The notes under the pieces were generated by a model that worked only from the letters and a program-made list of their open reading frames with translations, was not told the origin of the DNA and made no database searches. From contig NZ_FOCN01000007.1 in assembly GCF_900110125.1 (NCBI RefSeq), forward strand, positions 62,001 through 126,000: a stretch of DNA of 64,000 bases, given 5' to 3'. A program made the translations under genes and the position numbers. Shown one piece after another: positions 24,667 to 33,884 of this stretch. This stretch comes from Cryobacterium luteum. Lineage in GTDB: Bacteria; Actinomycetota; Actinomycetes; Actinomycetales; Microbacteriaceae. Positions within the stretch are counted from its first letter, which is position 1; every line of letters begins with the position of its first letter.

Positions 24667-27584
24667 GCTGGACCTTGTCTGTGGGGAGTCGGGGCCTGGG
24701 CGCTCGGGTGCGCGGCGGTGGGACGGGACGGCGTGCTGCTCGGCAGGGCGGCGAAGTTGCGGGCGGCCAGACGCTGCACCTCGGGCAGCCGTTCGGCCAG
24801 ACGGTCGCGATAACGCTGCCGATCGGCCAGCACCCCGAGGGCGACCGGAATCATGCGCTCGGCCAGTCCGATGCCCGGCTCGACACAGAGTTCCTGTGTG
24901 TCGAAAAGCCGCATCAGGCCGGCGACCTTGCCCTGGGTCGACAGTGTAACCGCCGGCACCTCGTTGAAAATGGACTGCACGGCGAGGTGCATGCGCCCGG
25001 TCAGTACAATCTCGGCCCCGGCGCACAGCCCGCGCACCTCGCCCGGGGTGAGCAGCCGATTCACCAGAACGACACCGTCAGCTCCGGGCAGGCGGTCGAA
25101 CACGGCCCGGCAGGCTGCGGCGTCGTCGCCGCTCGACCGCACGACGTGTGGCAGCAGCACTACCCGGAGCCCCGCCTGCAGCAGTGCGGTGACGATGCGG
25201 GCGTACTCCGTGGTCTGGTCGAAGCTGCGCCCGACCAGTGCGCTGGCATTCACGACGGCGTAGGGTGCCGGCGTAGCCCCGAGATATTCCGTGGCGGCGC
25301 GGGCGGAGCTGGTCTGGGCTGCGAACACGCAGTCGGCGACATCGACCACGTTGCTGAAGCGATTGGCGCGGGCGCGGGCACTCGAGATCGGGTCGCGCAA
25401 CTGCAGTCGGGTGCCCAGCCGGCCGGCCCGGGCGAGCGAGCGTCGCACCCCCATATTGGCGCGGCCATTCCAGCTGAAACCGAGGATGCGCGCGCCGACA
25501 CCGACGCTGCGGGCGAGGCTGGCAACGTCCGCTCGCCGCGCGGAGGCGCGCACGCTGTAGGCGCCGTCCATGATGTCGGCGCCGACAACGGTCAGCGACA
25601 GGGCGCCATTGAGCACGGGGGCCAACGCCGTCATGGCCCGCCGGTGCACCCGAGCGGTGCCGTAAATCAGGTGCGGAATGGGCACGAGCCGGGCCCGCCA
25701 GGCGTGTTGCGACGGAATGTGCACGTCGGCCGGCCGACGCACCAGAACCTGCACCGGGCCCGACACGTTCTCGAGGAAGGCCTCGACCATGGCCTGGTCG
25801 CCGATATTGCCCTCGCCCGGCGGGGCGACGAGTACGTGCCATCGCTCGGTGTGCACGTCGAACGGGAGCAGCCGGCCGGTCGCGCGTTTCAGCGCGGCGC
25901 GATCGCGCAGGTAGGGCAGAGCGGATGCCGCGGCGAGCCCGTGCAGCACCCGATCCAGCCGACGGACGATGCGCAGCCAGGTGCGGCTGGCCGTGCGGCT
26001 CGCGGTGGAGGTGCGGGCTGGCGCTAGCTGGTCGGCCTTCGGGCCGCCGGACTTGGGCGACTTAGCCGAGCGCAGAAAGCTGCGCGCCTGGGTGATCGAG
26101 CGCACATCCCGGCGAAAGATCGGCCAGATCAGCATGACCACGCCGATCGCCGCGAGCAGGGCGACCCCGCCGAGCGCGATGCGCGCGAACGGCAACTCGA
26201 TCGGGATCCACTGCACCGCAGCCCAGCTCACTCCGGTTGCGAAACCGTAACCGAGAATGGCGCGTACTCCGGCCAGGAACATGGCGCGCGTCGGGGCGTT
26301 GGTGACCCGGCTGATCCACCACAGGCCGATCGGCCAGATCAGGGCGACGCCGAGCGAGTAGCCGGCGGCGACGCCGTAGACGCCCCAGAACGAGCCGAGC
26401 AGCACGAACGCGACGAGCAGCGGCCGGGTGCACAGGGCGAAATACAGGTTCTGTTTGGTGACGCCCTTCGATAAGAAGACCCAGTAGGTCGCATAGGCGG
26501 CCGCTTCGAAGAACCCGGCAATGGCGAGAATCTGAAAGATCGGGGCGGAGCCCAGCCAGTTGCTGCCGAGCGCGATGCTGATGATGGGCAGGGCCTGGGC
26601 GCAGGAGAAGGCGAGAACGATGGTGACGGCGTGCAGCATGATGGTCTGCCCGAGCAGAATGAACCGGTCGTACTTGGGCGGGTCGTCCTGCAGTCGGGCA
26701 AGCACTGGCAGGGCCACCCGGGTGGACGGGCCGTTGATCTGGTTCAGTGGCAGCAGCAGCAGCTGAAAGGCCCGGTTGTAGAGGCCGAGCGGGCCTGCGC
26801 CGAGCGTGGCACCGATCACGATCGAGTCGGTGTTGCGGCTGGCGTAGCCGAGCAGTTGCGTGCCGGCGAGGTTCGATCCGAACATCATCAGGTGGCGCAT
26901 CGGCGCTCGGCGGTGATACCAGCCGGGAAACCAGCGGGTAATCGAAACCAGAATAAGAAGGGTCAGGATGCCCTGGCTGATCTGCTGCCCGGCCAGGGCC
27001 CAGTAGCCGAAACCGTTCAGCGCCATAACAACGCCAACGGTCAGGCCGCCAACCTGGGCTCCGATCTCCGACCCGGCGAGGGCTTTGAAGTGGAAGTTGC
27101 GGTTGAGGTCGGCCCGAAACTGGGTGGCCAGGCCGTTGAGCAGAAACGTTCCGGCGAGCACCTGGGTGAGCAATACGAGTCGCTCGTCGCCGTACAGGGT
27201 GGCGATCAGCGGGCTGCACAGCACAGCGAGCAGCATGAGTGCCAGCCCGATCAGGCTGTTGATCCAGAACAGGTTGTCTTTCTGGTGCCGGCTCAGGTCG
27301 CGCACCTGAATCGCGGCCGACGACAACCCGAAGTTACGCAGCACCTCGCCGACGCCGATGATCGCGGCGACCGACGCGACCAGGCCATAGTCGCTCGGGT
27401 CGAGCAGGCGGCCGAGCACGACGATGCCGCCGAGCTGCACGCCGATGCGAATGAGCTGACCGACCAGGGTGGTCGACGCGCCGCGCCCTGCAGTGCGACC
27501 CAGGCCGGCTGTCGAGGCGGGCTTGACGGGCGTTTCAGGACTTCCGGGCGTTTTGGGCGCGTCGGGCGGCAGGGTCGCGGTCAA
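24663..27584 (-). CDS. Wzx-type flippase fused to a pyruvyltransferase-like domain
   Basis: A single 973-residue frame joins two activities of polysaccharide synthesis. Residues about 30-495 are an MATE/PST-type lipid-linked oligosaccharide flippase of the Wzx/WzxC group with about 12-14 helices, opening GRGASTTLVGQLIRIGVQLGG and LLDPSDYGLVA. A basic linker (about 500-575) leads to a polysaccharide pyruvyltransferase-like domain (about 580-950) with PPGEGNIGDQAMVEAF, DPISSARARANRFSNVVDVAD and GRMHLAVQSIFNEVPAVTLS. The TTG at 27584 is inferred because it overlaps the upstream stop (TTGA) like every other junction here and has GGAG upstream. These are normally separate proteins. Confidence 0.83.
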   Translation of the reverse strand: MTATLPPDAPKTPGSPETPVKPASTAGLGRTAGRGASTTLVGQLIRIGVQLGGIVVLGRLLDPSDYGLVASVAAIIGVGEVLRNFGLSSAAIQVRDLSRHQKDNLFWINSLIGLALMLLAVLCSPLIATLYGDERLVLLTQVLAGTFLLNGLATQFRADLNRNFHFKALAGSEIGAQVGGLTVGVVMALNGFGYWALAGQQISQGILTLLILVSITRWFPGWYHRRAPMRHLMMFGSNLAGTQLLGYASRNTDSIVIGATLGAGPLGLYNRAFQLLLLPLNQINGPSTRVALPVLARLQDDPPKYDRFILLGQTIMLHAVTIVLAFSCAQALPIISIALGSNWLGSAPIFQILAIAGFFEAAAYATYWVFLSKGVTKQNLYFALCTRPLLVAFVLLGSFWGVYGVAAGYSLGVALIWPIGLWWISRVTNAPTRAMFLAGVRAILGYGFATGVSWAAVQWIPIELPFARIALGGVALLAAIGVVMLIWPIFRRDVRSITQARSFLRSAKSPKSGGPKADQLAPARTSTASRTASRTWLRIVRRLDRVLHGLAAASALPYLRDRAALKRATGRLLPFDVHTERWHVLVAPPGEGNIGDQAMVEAFLENVSGPVQVLVRRPADVHIPSQHAWRARLVPIPHLIYGTARVHRRAMTALAPVLNGALSLTVVGADIMDGAYSVRASARRADVASLARSVGVGARILGFSWNGRANMGVRRSLARAGRLGTRLQLRDPISSARARANRFSNVVDVADCVFAAQTSSARAATEYLGATPAPYAVVNASALVGRSFDQTTEYARIVTALLQAGLRVVLLPHVVRSSGDDAAACRAVFDRLPGADGVVLVNRLLTPGEVRGLCAGAEIVLTGRMHLAVQSIFNEVPAVTLSTQGKVAGLMRLFDTQELCVEPGIGLAERMIPVALGVLADRQRYRDRLAERLPEVQRLAARNFAALPSSTPSRPTAAHPSAQAPTPHRQGPA

Positions 27585-28597
27585 CGGATGCTCCGCCCGG
27601 CCAGCTCCAGGGCCCGCAGATAGGTGCGATAGCTCTGTTCGCCGAGGGTTTTCCAATCCCGACCGTCGAGCCGCGGGCGCGGGTGTTGACCGGCCGCGCG
27701 CATCCGTTCGAGGGTGCCCTGCAGAATCTCGGGCGTGAGCTCGCCGTCGTAGAGGTAGATCCAATCCGGCCCGACCTCGGCGGCCAGAGCCTGGTTCGAC
27801 GGTGTCGACGGCACCAGCACGGGTCGATCAAGGGAGAGCGTCACGAGCAGCACGCCCGAATTGTGCATTTCGCGGTACGGCAGCACGACCAGCTCGGCCC
27901 CCCCGACCTCGACCACCAGTTCCTCGTCGGAGACGAAGCGCAGCACCGAGCTGATGCGGGCATCCTGAGCGGCCTCGGCCGTGATGATCTCGCCGAGACC
28001 GCTCGACGGCCGACCCACAATGCGCAGCGTCAGGTCAGGGCTTGGTAGTGCCCGAAACACCTGTAACAGGGTTTCGACGCCCTTATACGGGCGAATGAGC
28101 CCAAAATATAAGATGCGCCCGCTCACCGACTCGAGCCGCGGCATGCCGCTGAAACGGTCACGATAGTGGCCGTGCAGGATGGTGACCGCCCGGGATTCGG
28201 GTTGTACCGGCGTCGTCGGATTCAGGCGGATGACGAGAGCCGTGCGGGCGTCGAGCGCGGCGAGGGCCCGGGTCTCGGCGCCGTGGCCGGCTTCGTGCGG
28301 GCTCAGGTTGTGCATGGTGCGTACGATGGGAATGTGCTGCAGTCGGGCGCGCAGCAGCAGCGCGTACAGCGCAAGGCGGCGCAGTCGGGCCTTCAGCGGG
28401 CGCGGCGCACGAACGAGCAGCTCCGGCCAGTGCACGTGAAAAACGTCATAGCGGCCGAGCAGCGCGGTACGCCAGGAGAAGAAACGCATGGTCACCGCGT
28501 CCGGTGCGCCCTCGACCACCTGGTTGACGTACCGGGTGGTGCCGTCGGGCGGGCTCAGCGACTGCAACACGGTGATGTGTGTCGTGCCTGTATTCAT
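27581..28597 (-). CDS. Glycosyltransferase, GT4-like
   Basis: Putative GT-B glycosyltransferase of about 338 residues. Recognisable pieces are DVFHVHWPELL, the donor-site region ILYFGLIRPYKGVETLLQVF and LPYREMHNSGVLLVTLSLDRPVL. The ATG at 28597 is chosen because GAGGGG lies about 10 nt upstream; in-frame starts at 28606 and 28615 are possible. It heads a coupled series of five genes ending at 21390. It resembles beta-1,4-mannosyl- or glucuronosyl-transferases of xanthan-like pathways, but donor and acceptor remain unknown. Confidence 0.83.
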   Translation of the reverse strand: MNTGTTHITVLQSLSPPDGTTRYVNQVVEGAPDAVTMRFFSWRTALLGRYDVFHVHWPELLVRAPRPLKARLRRLALYALLLRARLQHIPIVRTMHNLSPHEAGHGAETRALAALDARTALVIRLNPTTPVQPESRAVTILHGHYRDRFSGMPRLESVSGRILYFGLIRPYKGVETLLQVFRALPSPDLTLRIVGRPSSGLGEIITAEAAQDARISSVLRFVSDEELVVEVGGAELVVLPYREMHNSGVLLVTLSLDRPVLVPSTPSNQALAAEVGPDWIYLYDGELTPEILQGTLERMRAAGQHPRPRLDGRDWKTLGEQSYRTYLRALELAGRSIR

Positions 28598-28657
28598 CAC
28601 GCCCATACCCCTCACAGGCCGGTGAAGTCCGGCTAAGTTGAGAATCTGTCGGTTTAG

Positions 28658-28675
28658 CGTAGCGTGCGCGCTACG
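28658..28675. terminator. Short hairpin between the polymerase and glycosyltransferase genes
   Basis: CGTAGCG (28658-28664) pairs with CGCTACG (28669-28675) around a TGCG loop, 7 bp beyond the minus-strand stop at 28682. No T-tract follows, so it may only weaken read-through or stabilise the mRNA end. Confidence 0.4.
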
Positions 28676-28681
28676 AGCACG

Positions 28682-30109
28682 TTAGAGCCGCGCATACCCC
28701 CGTTTGGGGTGTACCTTCACCCGGCCCTGGCGGGGGTCGAGCGGGGGAGCGGCATCCGCTCGCGTCGGATTCAACGCCAGAATGAGCAGACATCCGAGCA
28801 GCAGGTGCATGGGGCGCAGGGCATCGATCGCGTTGAAACCGGCGATGCATACCGTGTAGGCCACCAGGGCCGCCGCGGCTCCGACCATTCTCCGGGAGAG
28901 CGCGTGAGCGACGGCCGAACCGATCATGAGCAAGAACAGGGCGAGTCCGGGCAGGCCGATGCTGATGAGCAGTTGCAACAGCGAGTTCTCAATGGTCACC
29001 TCGTTGAACAGGCGCCCGGTGATGCCCGAGGTGCCCGGCCCCGACCCGATCCAGCCGGTGAAGTTCGCGGCCTGCAGTGACACCCAGACGCCGAGGTCGC
29101 GGGCCTGCGACGACAGTTCGGCTTCGATCGAACTGTTGCGGGCGGTGAAGGCGTCGAACTGGAACAGTGCGATCACCGCGACGATCATCAGGGCCGCGAG
29201 CAGAGCAAATTTGCCCCAGCGCTTCTCACCGCGCATGACGAGCGATACCGCGTAGGCGAAGGCGATGGCGATGGCCGCCGAGAGGATCGCGCCGCGAGAA
29301 ACGGTGGCGACGAGGCCGAGCCCGCTGAACACCGCGGCAACGAGGGCCGGCTTGGAATTCTCGCGCAGCCAGACGCCGATAGCGAGGGCGCAGGCGACGG
29401 CAAAGAACAAGCCGGCGAAGAGCGGATGCCCGAACGATGCGTCGGCCCGATATACCGACCAATGCTGGTGGTCGGTCAGCCCGAGCATCGAGAACAGGGT
29501 GCCCCAGAGCGGGTTGAAGCGCAGAACCCCTTCGACGAGCGCATAGGCGCCGAGGCAGGCGCCGAGCAGCAGCCAGGTTCGGCGAATCCAATAGGCCTCA
29601 CGGGTGCTGGTGCCGATGCACAGCGGCAGCAGCACCGCAGCGCTGAAGCTGATCATCCAGCCGAGGCTCGCCTGCAGGTCGGTTGAACGCACGAGGGTGA
29701 ACAGCGTCCAGACCAAAAACAGCAGGGCGAAGTAGCGGGTGGCTGACCGGAACGGTGCCGCCGGGGCCGCGGGGCGGGCATCCGCTTTCGCAGGCAGCAG
29801 GCGACGCACCGCCCAGACAACGATGATCATGGTGGTCAGCGGCAGAGCGCCGATCGGGCCGTCCTGCGGAAGGACGCGGGCCGGAATGAGTGCAAAGGTG
29901 GCCAGCGCAACGGCAGGAAGAATGTGGGCCGGCACCAGAAACAATGTGACCACAGCGATGAAGGCCAGCAGGGTCAGTGGGAGGACGATGATGCCGAGAT
30001 CGGTGACGAAGCGCGGCAGCACCAGGCTGGCCACGATCACGAACAGGCCGGCGAGTGCGACGAGGATAATCGGCGTGCGGCGCTGGCGCAGGGTGGTGAA
30101 ATCGAACAT
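28682..30109 (-). CDS. O-antigen ligase/Wzy-like polysaccharide polymerase
   Basis: Membrane protein of 475 residues with about 11-12 helices and a large extracytoplasmic loop. Wzy/WaaL-family features are the central VYRADASFGHPLFAGLFFAVA, TVSRGAIL and the GSGPGTSG-TIENSLLQLLISIGLPGL segments. It would polymerise repeat units on the outer face after the flippase delivers them. ATG at 30109 follows GAAGG. It lies upstream of, and on the same strand as, the flippase operon. Confidence 0.87.
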   Translation of the reverse strand: MFDFTTLRQRRTPIILVALAGLFVIVASLVLPRFVTDLGIIVLPLTLLAFIAVVTLFLVPAHILPAVALATFALIPARVLPQDGPIGALPLTTMIIVVWAVRRLLPAKADARPAAPAAPFRSATRYFALLFLVWTLFTLVRSTDLQASLGWMISFSAAVLLPLCIGTSTREAYWIRRTWLLLGACLGAYALVEGVLRFNPLWGTLFSMLGLTDHQHWSVYRADASFGHPLFAGLFFAVACALAIGVWLRENSKPALVAAVFSGLGLVATVSRGAILSAAIAIAFAYAVSLVMRGEKRWGKFALLAALMIVAVIALFQFDAFTARNSSIEAELSSQARDLGVWVSLQAANFTGWIGSGPGTSGITGRLFNEVTIENSLLQLLISIGLPGLALFLLMIGSAVAHALSRRMVGAAAALVAYTVCIAGFNAIDALRPMHLLLGCLLILALNPTRADAAPPLDPRQGRVKVHPKRGYARL

Positions 30110-30302
30110 CGGCCGCCTTCGGGGGAGGTCGCGCAGGGAATGGAGTCGCGCAGGGGAGCACGAGATCTGGCCGCAGCACTGTTGGTGCAACAGGCGCAAC
30201 GATAACACGTGACTTTTCCTCAGCGCCACCGAACCGGCGTGAAAACCGATACTTTGGGCGGGTCGCTGAAGGCCCGAACCATCAACGAAGGGAAGTTCTC
30301 CG

Positions 30303-30839
30303 GTGAAATTGTCCCGCCTGACCTACAAGCTCCTGCGTCGTTCCCGAGGCCGGGTGTACGCCATGCGCACCCTGGGCGTTCGCATCGGTGACGGCTGCCG
30401 CATTCTGAGTGATATCGCCACGACCGAGCCGTGGCTTATCTCGGTCGGCGATCGAGTGACCATCAGCTCCGGGGTGACGTTTATCACCCACGACGGTTCC
30501 GGCTGGCTTTACCGGGACGAGCGCGGTCGCCGTTATCGGTTTGCGCCGATTCGGGTGGGCTCCGACGTCTTCATCGGTGCCGGCGTTACCGTGCTGCCGG
30601 GCGTTCGAATCGGGGACCGGTGCGTCGTCGGAGCTGGGTCGGTGGTCACCGCATCGATTCCGGACGGCACCATCGTGGCCGGCGTTCCGGCGCGGCCGAT
30701 CAAGGAATGGCCCGAGTTTCATGCGGCGCTCGCCGCCTGGCCGGCTGAGGCCGACATGGTCGGCGCGACCTACCGTGAGCGGGTCGACTCGATCGCCGAG
30801 GGGTTTCTGGTCAACATGCGGGCGTGGCCACGGCCTTGA
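30303..30839 (+). CDS. Hexapeptide-repeat (LbH) acetyltransferase
   Basis: Left-handed beta-helix acyltransferase of 178 residues, similar to WcaF/maltose O-acetyltransferases that move acetyl from acetyl-CoA to sugars. Hexapeptide turns run from RIGDGCRI to VIGAGVTVLPGVRIGDRCVVGAGSVVTASI-like residues about 25-130, with the catalytic-type histidine in FITHDGS. The GTG start follows GAAGGGAAG. It is divergent from the polymerase, and its last 29 bp overlap the convergent YdcF gene. It probably acetylates a repeat-unit sugar in the cytoplasm. Confidence 0.85.
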   Translation: MKLSRLTYKLLRRSRGRVYAMRTLGVRIGDGCRILSDIATTEPWLISVGDRVTISSGVTFITHDGSGWLYRDERGRRYRFAPIRVGSDVFIGAGVTVLPGVRIGDRCVVGAGSVVTASIPDGTIVAGVPARPIKEWPEFHAALAAWPAEADMVGATYRERVDSIAEGFLVNMRAWPRP

Positions 30840-31380
30840 TGAACCCGGCGCTCTGGTAGCCGAACTGGTAGGCCCACTTCAGCGGATCCATCGGCTGTCG
30901 GGCGCCGATCACGGCGAGCGACCCGGCGTAACACCGGCTGATCTGTACCCGGGCCCGGCTCACGTGGTAGCTCGAGGTGACCACGATCACTCGATTCCAG
31001 CCTCGCGCGGTCGCAAACACGGCAATCGCCTCGGCTTCACCGCGGGTCGTGGTCGGGTGGGGGTCGAAACAGTCAACCTCGATCGTGGTGCCCGGCACGG
31101 GCACCGGGCGAGCGCACAGATTCGCCGGGCGGGTGTCGCCGCCGAACGCATCCGAGATGAGGATGCGCCCGCTATAGCCCGCTGTGGCAAGGTCGACTGC
31201 CTTTGCCACCACGGCGGCGCTGCCCAGGCCACCGAGCACGACAATCGCGTCGGCAGGCCGGGGCGGGTCTTCACGCGGAAACATCACCGTTCGGGTCGTA
31301 ACAGCCAGCAGGCCCACGGCCAATAGCAGCAGACCGGTGAGTACCGTGAGCGCGCGCTGTCGGGGGCGCGACCTGCTCAC
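30811..31380 (-). CDS. YdcF/SanA family (DUF218) membrane-anchored protein
   Basis: 189-residue protein with one N-terminal helix (about 11-27) and a DUF218 domain facing outward. Domain landmarks are DAIVVLGG, TTRGEAEAIAVFA and VIVVTSSYHVSRARVQISRC. Family members are linked to envelope and lipid-carrier metabolism (ElyC, SanA), with no settled reaction. It begins with an ATG overlapping the acyltransferase stop (ATGA), so it is the last gene of that operon. Confidence 0.83.
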   Translation of the reverse strand: MSRSRPRQRALTVLTGLLLLAVGLLAVTTRTVMFPREDPPRPADAIVVLGGLGSAAVVAKAVDLATAGYSGRILISDAFGGDTRPANLCARPVPVPGTTIEVDCFDPHPTTTRGEAEAIAVFATARGWNRVIVVTSSYHVSRARVQISRCYAGSLAVIGARQPMDPLKWAYQFGYQSAGFIKAVATPAC

Positions 31381-32477
31381 TCGTTGCGCGGCAGCATCCG
31401 CTCTGCCGGGTGTGTCGATGCGGCCGCTGCCACCTCCGGCGCGCGCCCGGCGAACCAGGTTGGAACTGTGAACCCGTAACGAAGCACCGGCAGGTCGCGT
31501 ACGAGGCGCCAGAGCAGCAGCGAGGCGGCGACAGCCCCGCCGGCGACGAGCACGGGCAGTGCCGGCCCGAGGCGGTCGAGCCAGGCCTCACCGCGGTACA
31601 GCAGCAGCAGGCTGGTGAAGGCTGAGACGAACAGAACGTGCACAACGTAGATCGGCAGGGTGTTGCGACCGACGTAGGCCAGCCAGTTCATGGCGCGAAA
31701 GCCGACCAGGAACCGGGCCACGAGAAGGCCGGCGCCGAGGGCGAGCAGGCTGACCAGCACGAGGGTTCCCGTGATGAACGGCACCCGCGCATCCACGGTG
31801 AGAATGACGCCGGCCAGCGCGAGGAAGGCCGCACCGAAACCGAGGCCCAGCCAGAGGGTTCCGAAGCGGCTGGGGCGGTTCACGAAGGCGAGGATCCATT
31901 CGCGCAGATAGCAGCCGAGCAGAAAGAACAGAAAGTAGCGGCCGATGCCGTTCCAGGCGATGTTGCCGGTGTCGGCGCGGGCGAAGAACAACACCGACAG
32001 CACGGCGGCGCCGCCGATCTGCACCCGCCAGTCGATGCGGCCACGCATGAGCTTGGCGGCCACGAAGAACAGGGCGAGCGCGTAGAGAAACCACAGGCCG
32101 TTACTGGGGCGCACCGGGGCGAGCAGCAGATCGATCGGGTTGGTTTCGTCGAAACCGGCCGGGTTGGGTAGCAGGGAGAAATACCCGAAGCGGATGACCG
32201 TCCAGACCAGCAAAGCCCAGACCAGCAGGCTCAGCCGGGTGCGCCACAGGTCGGGCCAGCTGCGCCGGACGACCGAGGCTGCGAACAGTCCGGAGGCGAG
32301 AAAGAACAACGGCATGCGAAACACGATGAACACGAGGTTGATCTTGTTCCACAGCTCGGGGGCCAGGCCGCTGAGCACGGTCCACTGCACCGCGTGCGCG
32401 AGGGCGACCAGCAGGATGGCGATGCCTTTGGCGCCATCAACCCAGTCGACCCGCGTCTGGTTCCCTACCCGGACCAC
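31377..32477 (-). CDS. Acyltransferase-3 family membrane protein
   Basis: Polytopic acyltransferase of about 366 residues with ten helices. The family signature is VDWVDGAKGIAILLVALAHA with FRMPLFFLASGLF. The GTG at 32477 lies 4 nt after the esterase stop and is preferred over a TTG at 32501 that would overlap that gene. Like 7273-8346, it sits beside a secreted esterase, so acyltransferase/esterase pairs occur twice in the locus. It probably O-acylates a surface glycan. Confidence 0.82.
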   Translation of the reverse strand: MVRVGNQTRVDWVDGAKGIAILLVALAHAVQWTVLSGLAPELWNKINLVFIVFRMPLFFLASGLFAASVVRRSWPDLWRTRLSLLVWALLVWTVIRFGYFSLLPNPAGFDETNPIDLLLAPVRPSNGLWFLYALALFFVAAKLMRGRIDWRVQIGGAAVLSVLFFARADTGNIAWNGIGRYFLFFLLGCYLREWILAFVNRPSRFGTLWLGLGFGAAFLALAGVILTVDARVPFITGTLVLVSLLALGAGLLVARFLVGFRAMNWLAYVGRNTLPIYVVHVLFVSAFTSLLLLYRGEAWLDRLGPALPVLVAGGAVAASLLLWRLVRDLPVLRYGFTVPTWFAGRAPEVAAAASTHPAERMLPRNE

Positions 32478-32481
32478 TGCA

Positions 32482-33360
32482 CTATGCAGACCACTGCGCA
32501 AAGGTCTTCATCATGTCCGTGTGGGCGAAGCCCGGTGTCTCATGGGCGAGGGTGTGGTACATGACCTGGGCGTCGGCGGCGACCGGCTTGATCTTATTGA
32601 TCAGGGCGAGTCCGTTCTTGCTCGGAATGACCACATTGTCGGGGTGGGCGTCGTCCGAGACGAGCACCTTGACCCGACTGTTGGTCCACGGCGTTGCGCT
32701 GATGCGAGCCGGGTTGGTGCCCTTGATCAGGGTTTGGTTGTTGTCGTAGGCATCGCCGACGTGGGCTTGGTTCTTGGTGTCGTAGGCGTAGAGCCACTCG
32801 TTGTCGTACAGGGCGTTGACCATGTACAGGCCGCGAATGTAGGGGATCAGTTTCTTGCCGTAGGTGTAGCAGGCGAGGGATCCGCCGAATGACGTGGCCC
32901 GCAAAAAATTGCGGCGCACGGTGTAGAGCGAGTTTAGGTAGGTCCAGGCATTCTTCTGGGCGGTGGTGGCGATGGAATTGGTGTATTGGGTGCCGCCGGC
33001 ATTGATGCAGATGGCGATGGTGTTCTGGTCGACGACGAGTTCACCGGGATACTTGAAGCCGCCGTTGAGGGCGTTGTGCGAGCTGGAGGCCGCGTGGTAG
33101 AACCACACCGCGCCCACCGAAGCGGTGGTGTTGCGAGAGATCGTCTGCGGAATGAACAGGCGGGCCCGATCACCGCCGATGTCCACCTCGATGTTGTCGT
33201 AGAGCTTCCTACCCTTCTGGGTGAGTACGTTCGACACGCGCGACACCTCTCCGGGCAGCTTCGGAGCGGTGGCAGCGAAAGCGGCCGGTGCGCCGAGCGC
33301 ACCAAAACCGAGCGTGGCTGCACCAGCAGATGACAATGTGAGAAACTCTCGACGCTTCAT
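32482..33360 (-). CDS. Secreted (Tat-type) alpha/beta hydrolase
   Basis: 292 residues. The N-terminus MKRREFLTLSSAGAATLGFG looks like a Tat signal (RRxF) ending near AAFAA. The mature part has features of an esterase/hydrolase fold: GAVWFYHAASSSH oxyanion region, the Ser-containing turn ATSFGGSLA, an Asp in SDDAHPD and a late His in HETPGFAHTD. It is followed within 4 nt by an acyltransferase gene. The substrate is unknown; an acyl group of the polysaccharide is the contextual guess. Confidence 0.75.
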   Translation of the reverse strand: MKRREFLTLSSAGAATLGFGALGAPAAFAATAPKLPGEVSRVSNVLTQKGRKLYDNIEVDIGGDRARLFIPQTISRNTTASVGAVWFYHAASSSHNALNGGFKYPGELVVDQNTIAICINAGGTQYTNSIATTAQKNAWTYLNSLYTVRRNFLRATSFGGSLACYTYGKKLIPYIRGLYMVNALYDNEWLYAYDTKNQAHVGDAYDNNQTLIKGTNPARISATPWTNSRVKVLVSDDAHPDNVVIPSKNGLALINKIKPVAADAQVMYHTLAHETPGFAHTDMMKTFAQWSA

Positions 33361-33413
33361 TCTGCCGAAGGTAGCAGAGTCGATCACAGAGGTCCAACCC
33401 GGTTCTTGCGCAG

Positions 33414-33878
33414 CTAGGCTTCGTGCGGTGCCAGCCGCGGTCCCAGGGCCAGCCAAAGTACCCCGACCGCGAGGCCGGCACCGAGCAGCGCGCCGAGGCT
33501 GTTGGCGACAACGTCGTTGACCGTGGCAAACCGCTCCGGCAGAAAAAAGTGCTGGGCGAGTTCGATCACAGTACTCACCAGCGCGCCGCCCACCGGGCCG
33601 AGCCACCAGCGGCGAGCTCCAGCGAGCACGACGACGAGCAGGCCCACCGGAATGAACAGCGCGATGTTCGCCGTGAATTCAATGGACGGATAGTCCAGCC
33701 ACGCCGGAATACCGTGAGCGTGCAGCCAGAGTACGAGCGTCGAAATCGACCCGTGCACGCCGCGATCGACGGGCGTCGGCCAGAAGGCGATCGCATTCAG
33801 GGCCACAACGTAAGCCAGCGCGAGCCAGAGAGCGGCCCGGCGCAGCAGTCCGTGCCGACGTCGACGAATCGCGGTCAA
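33414..33878 (-). CDS. VanZ family membrane protein
   Basis: 154-residue membrane protein with four to five helices and VanZ-like signatures: NIALFIPVGLLVVVL, STVIELAQHFFLPERFATVNDVVANSLGALLGA. VanZ gives low-level teicoplanin resistance in enterococci, but the role of most homologues is unknown. The start is a TTG at 33878, 6 nt after the MFS stop, with weak spacing signals. It seems co-transcribed with the MFS gene. Confidence 0.82.
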   Translation of the reverse strand: MTAIRRRRHGLLRRAALWLALAYVVALNAIAFWPTPVDRGVHGSISTLVLWLHAHGIPAWLDYPSIEFTANIALFIPVGLLVVVLAGARRWWLGPVGGALVSTVIELAQHFFLPERFATVNDVVANSLGALLGAGLAVGVLWLALGPRLAPHEA

Positions 33879-33884
33879 CTCGGC

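Noticed and set aside
24615-26027. Long plus-strand frame (470 codons) opposite the flippase-pyruvyltransferase gene
   Set aside because: Gly/Arg/His-rich shadow of a clearly conserved minus-strand gene; typical of high-GC DNA.
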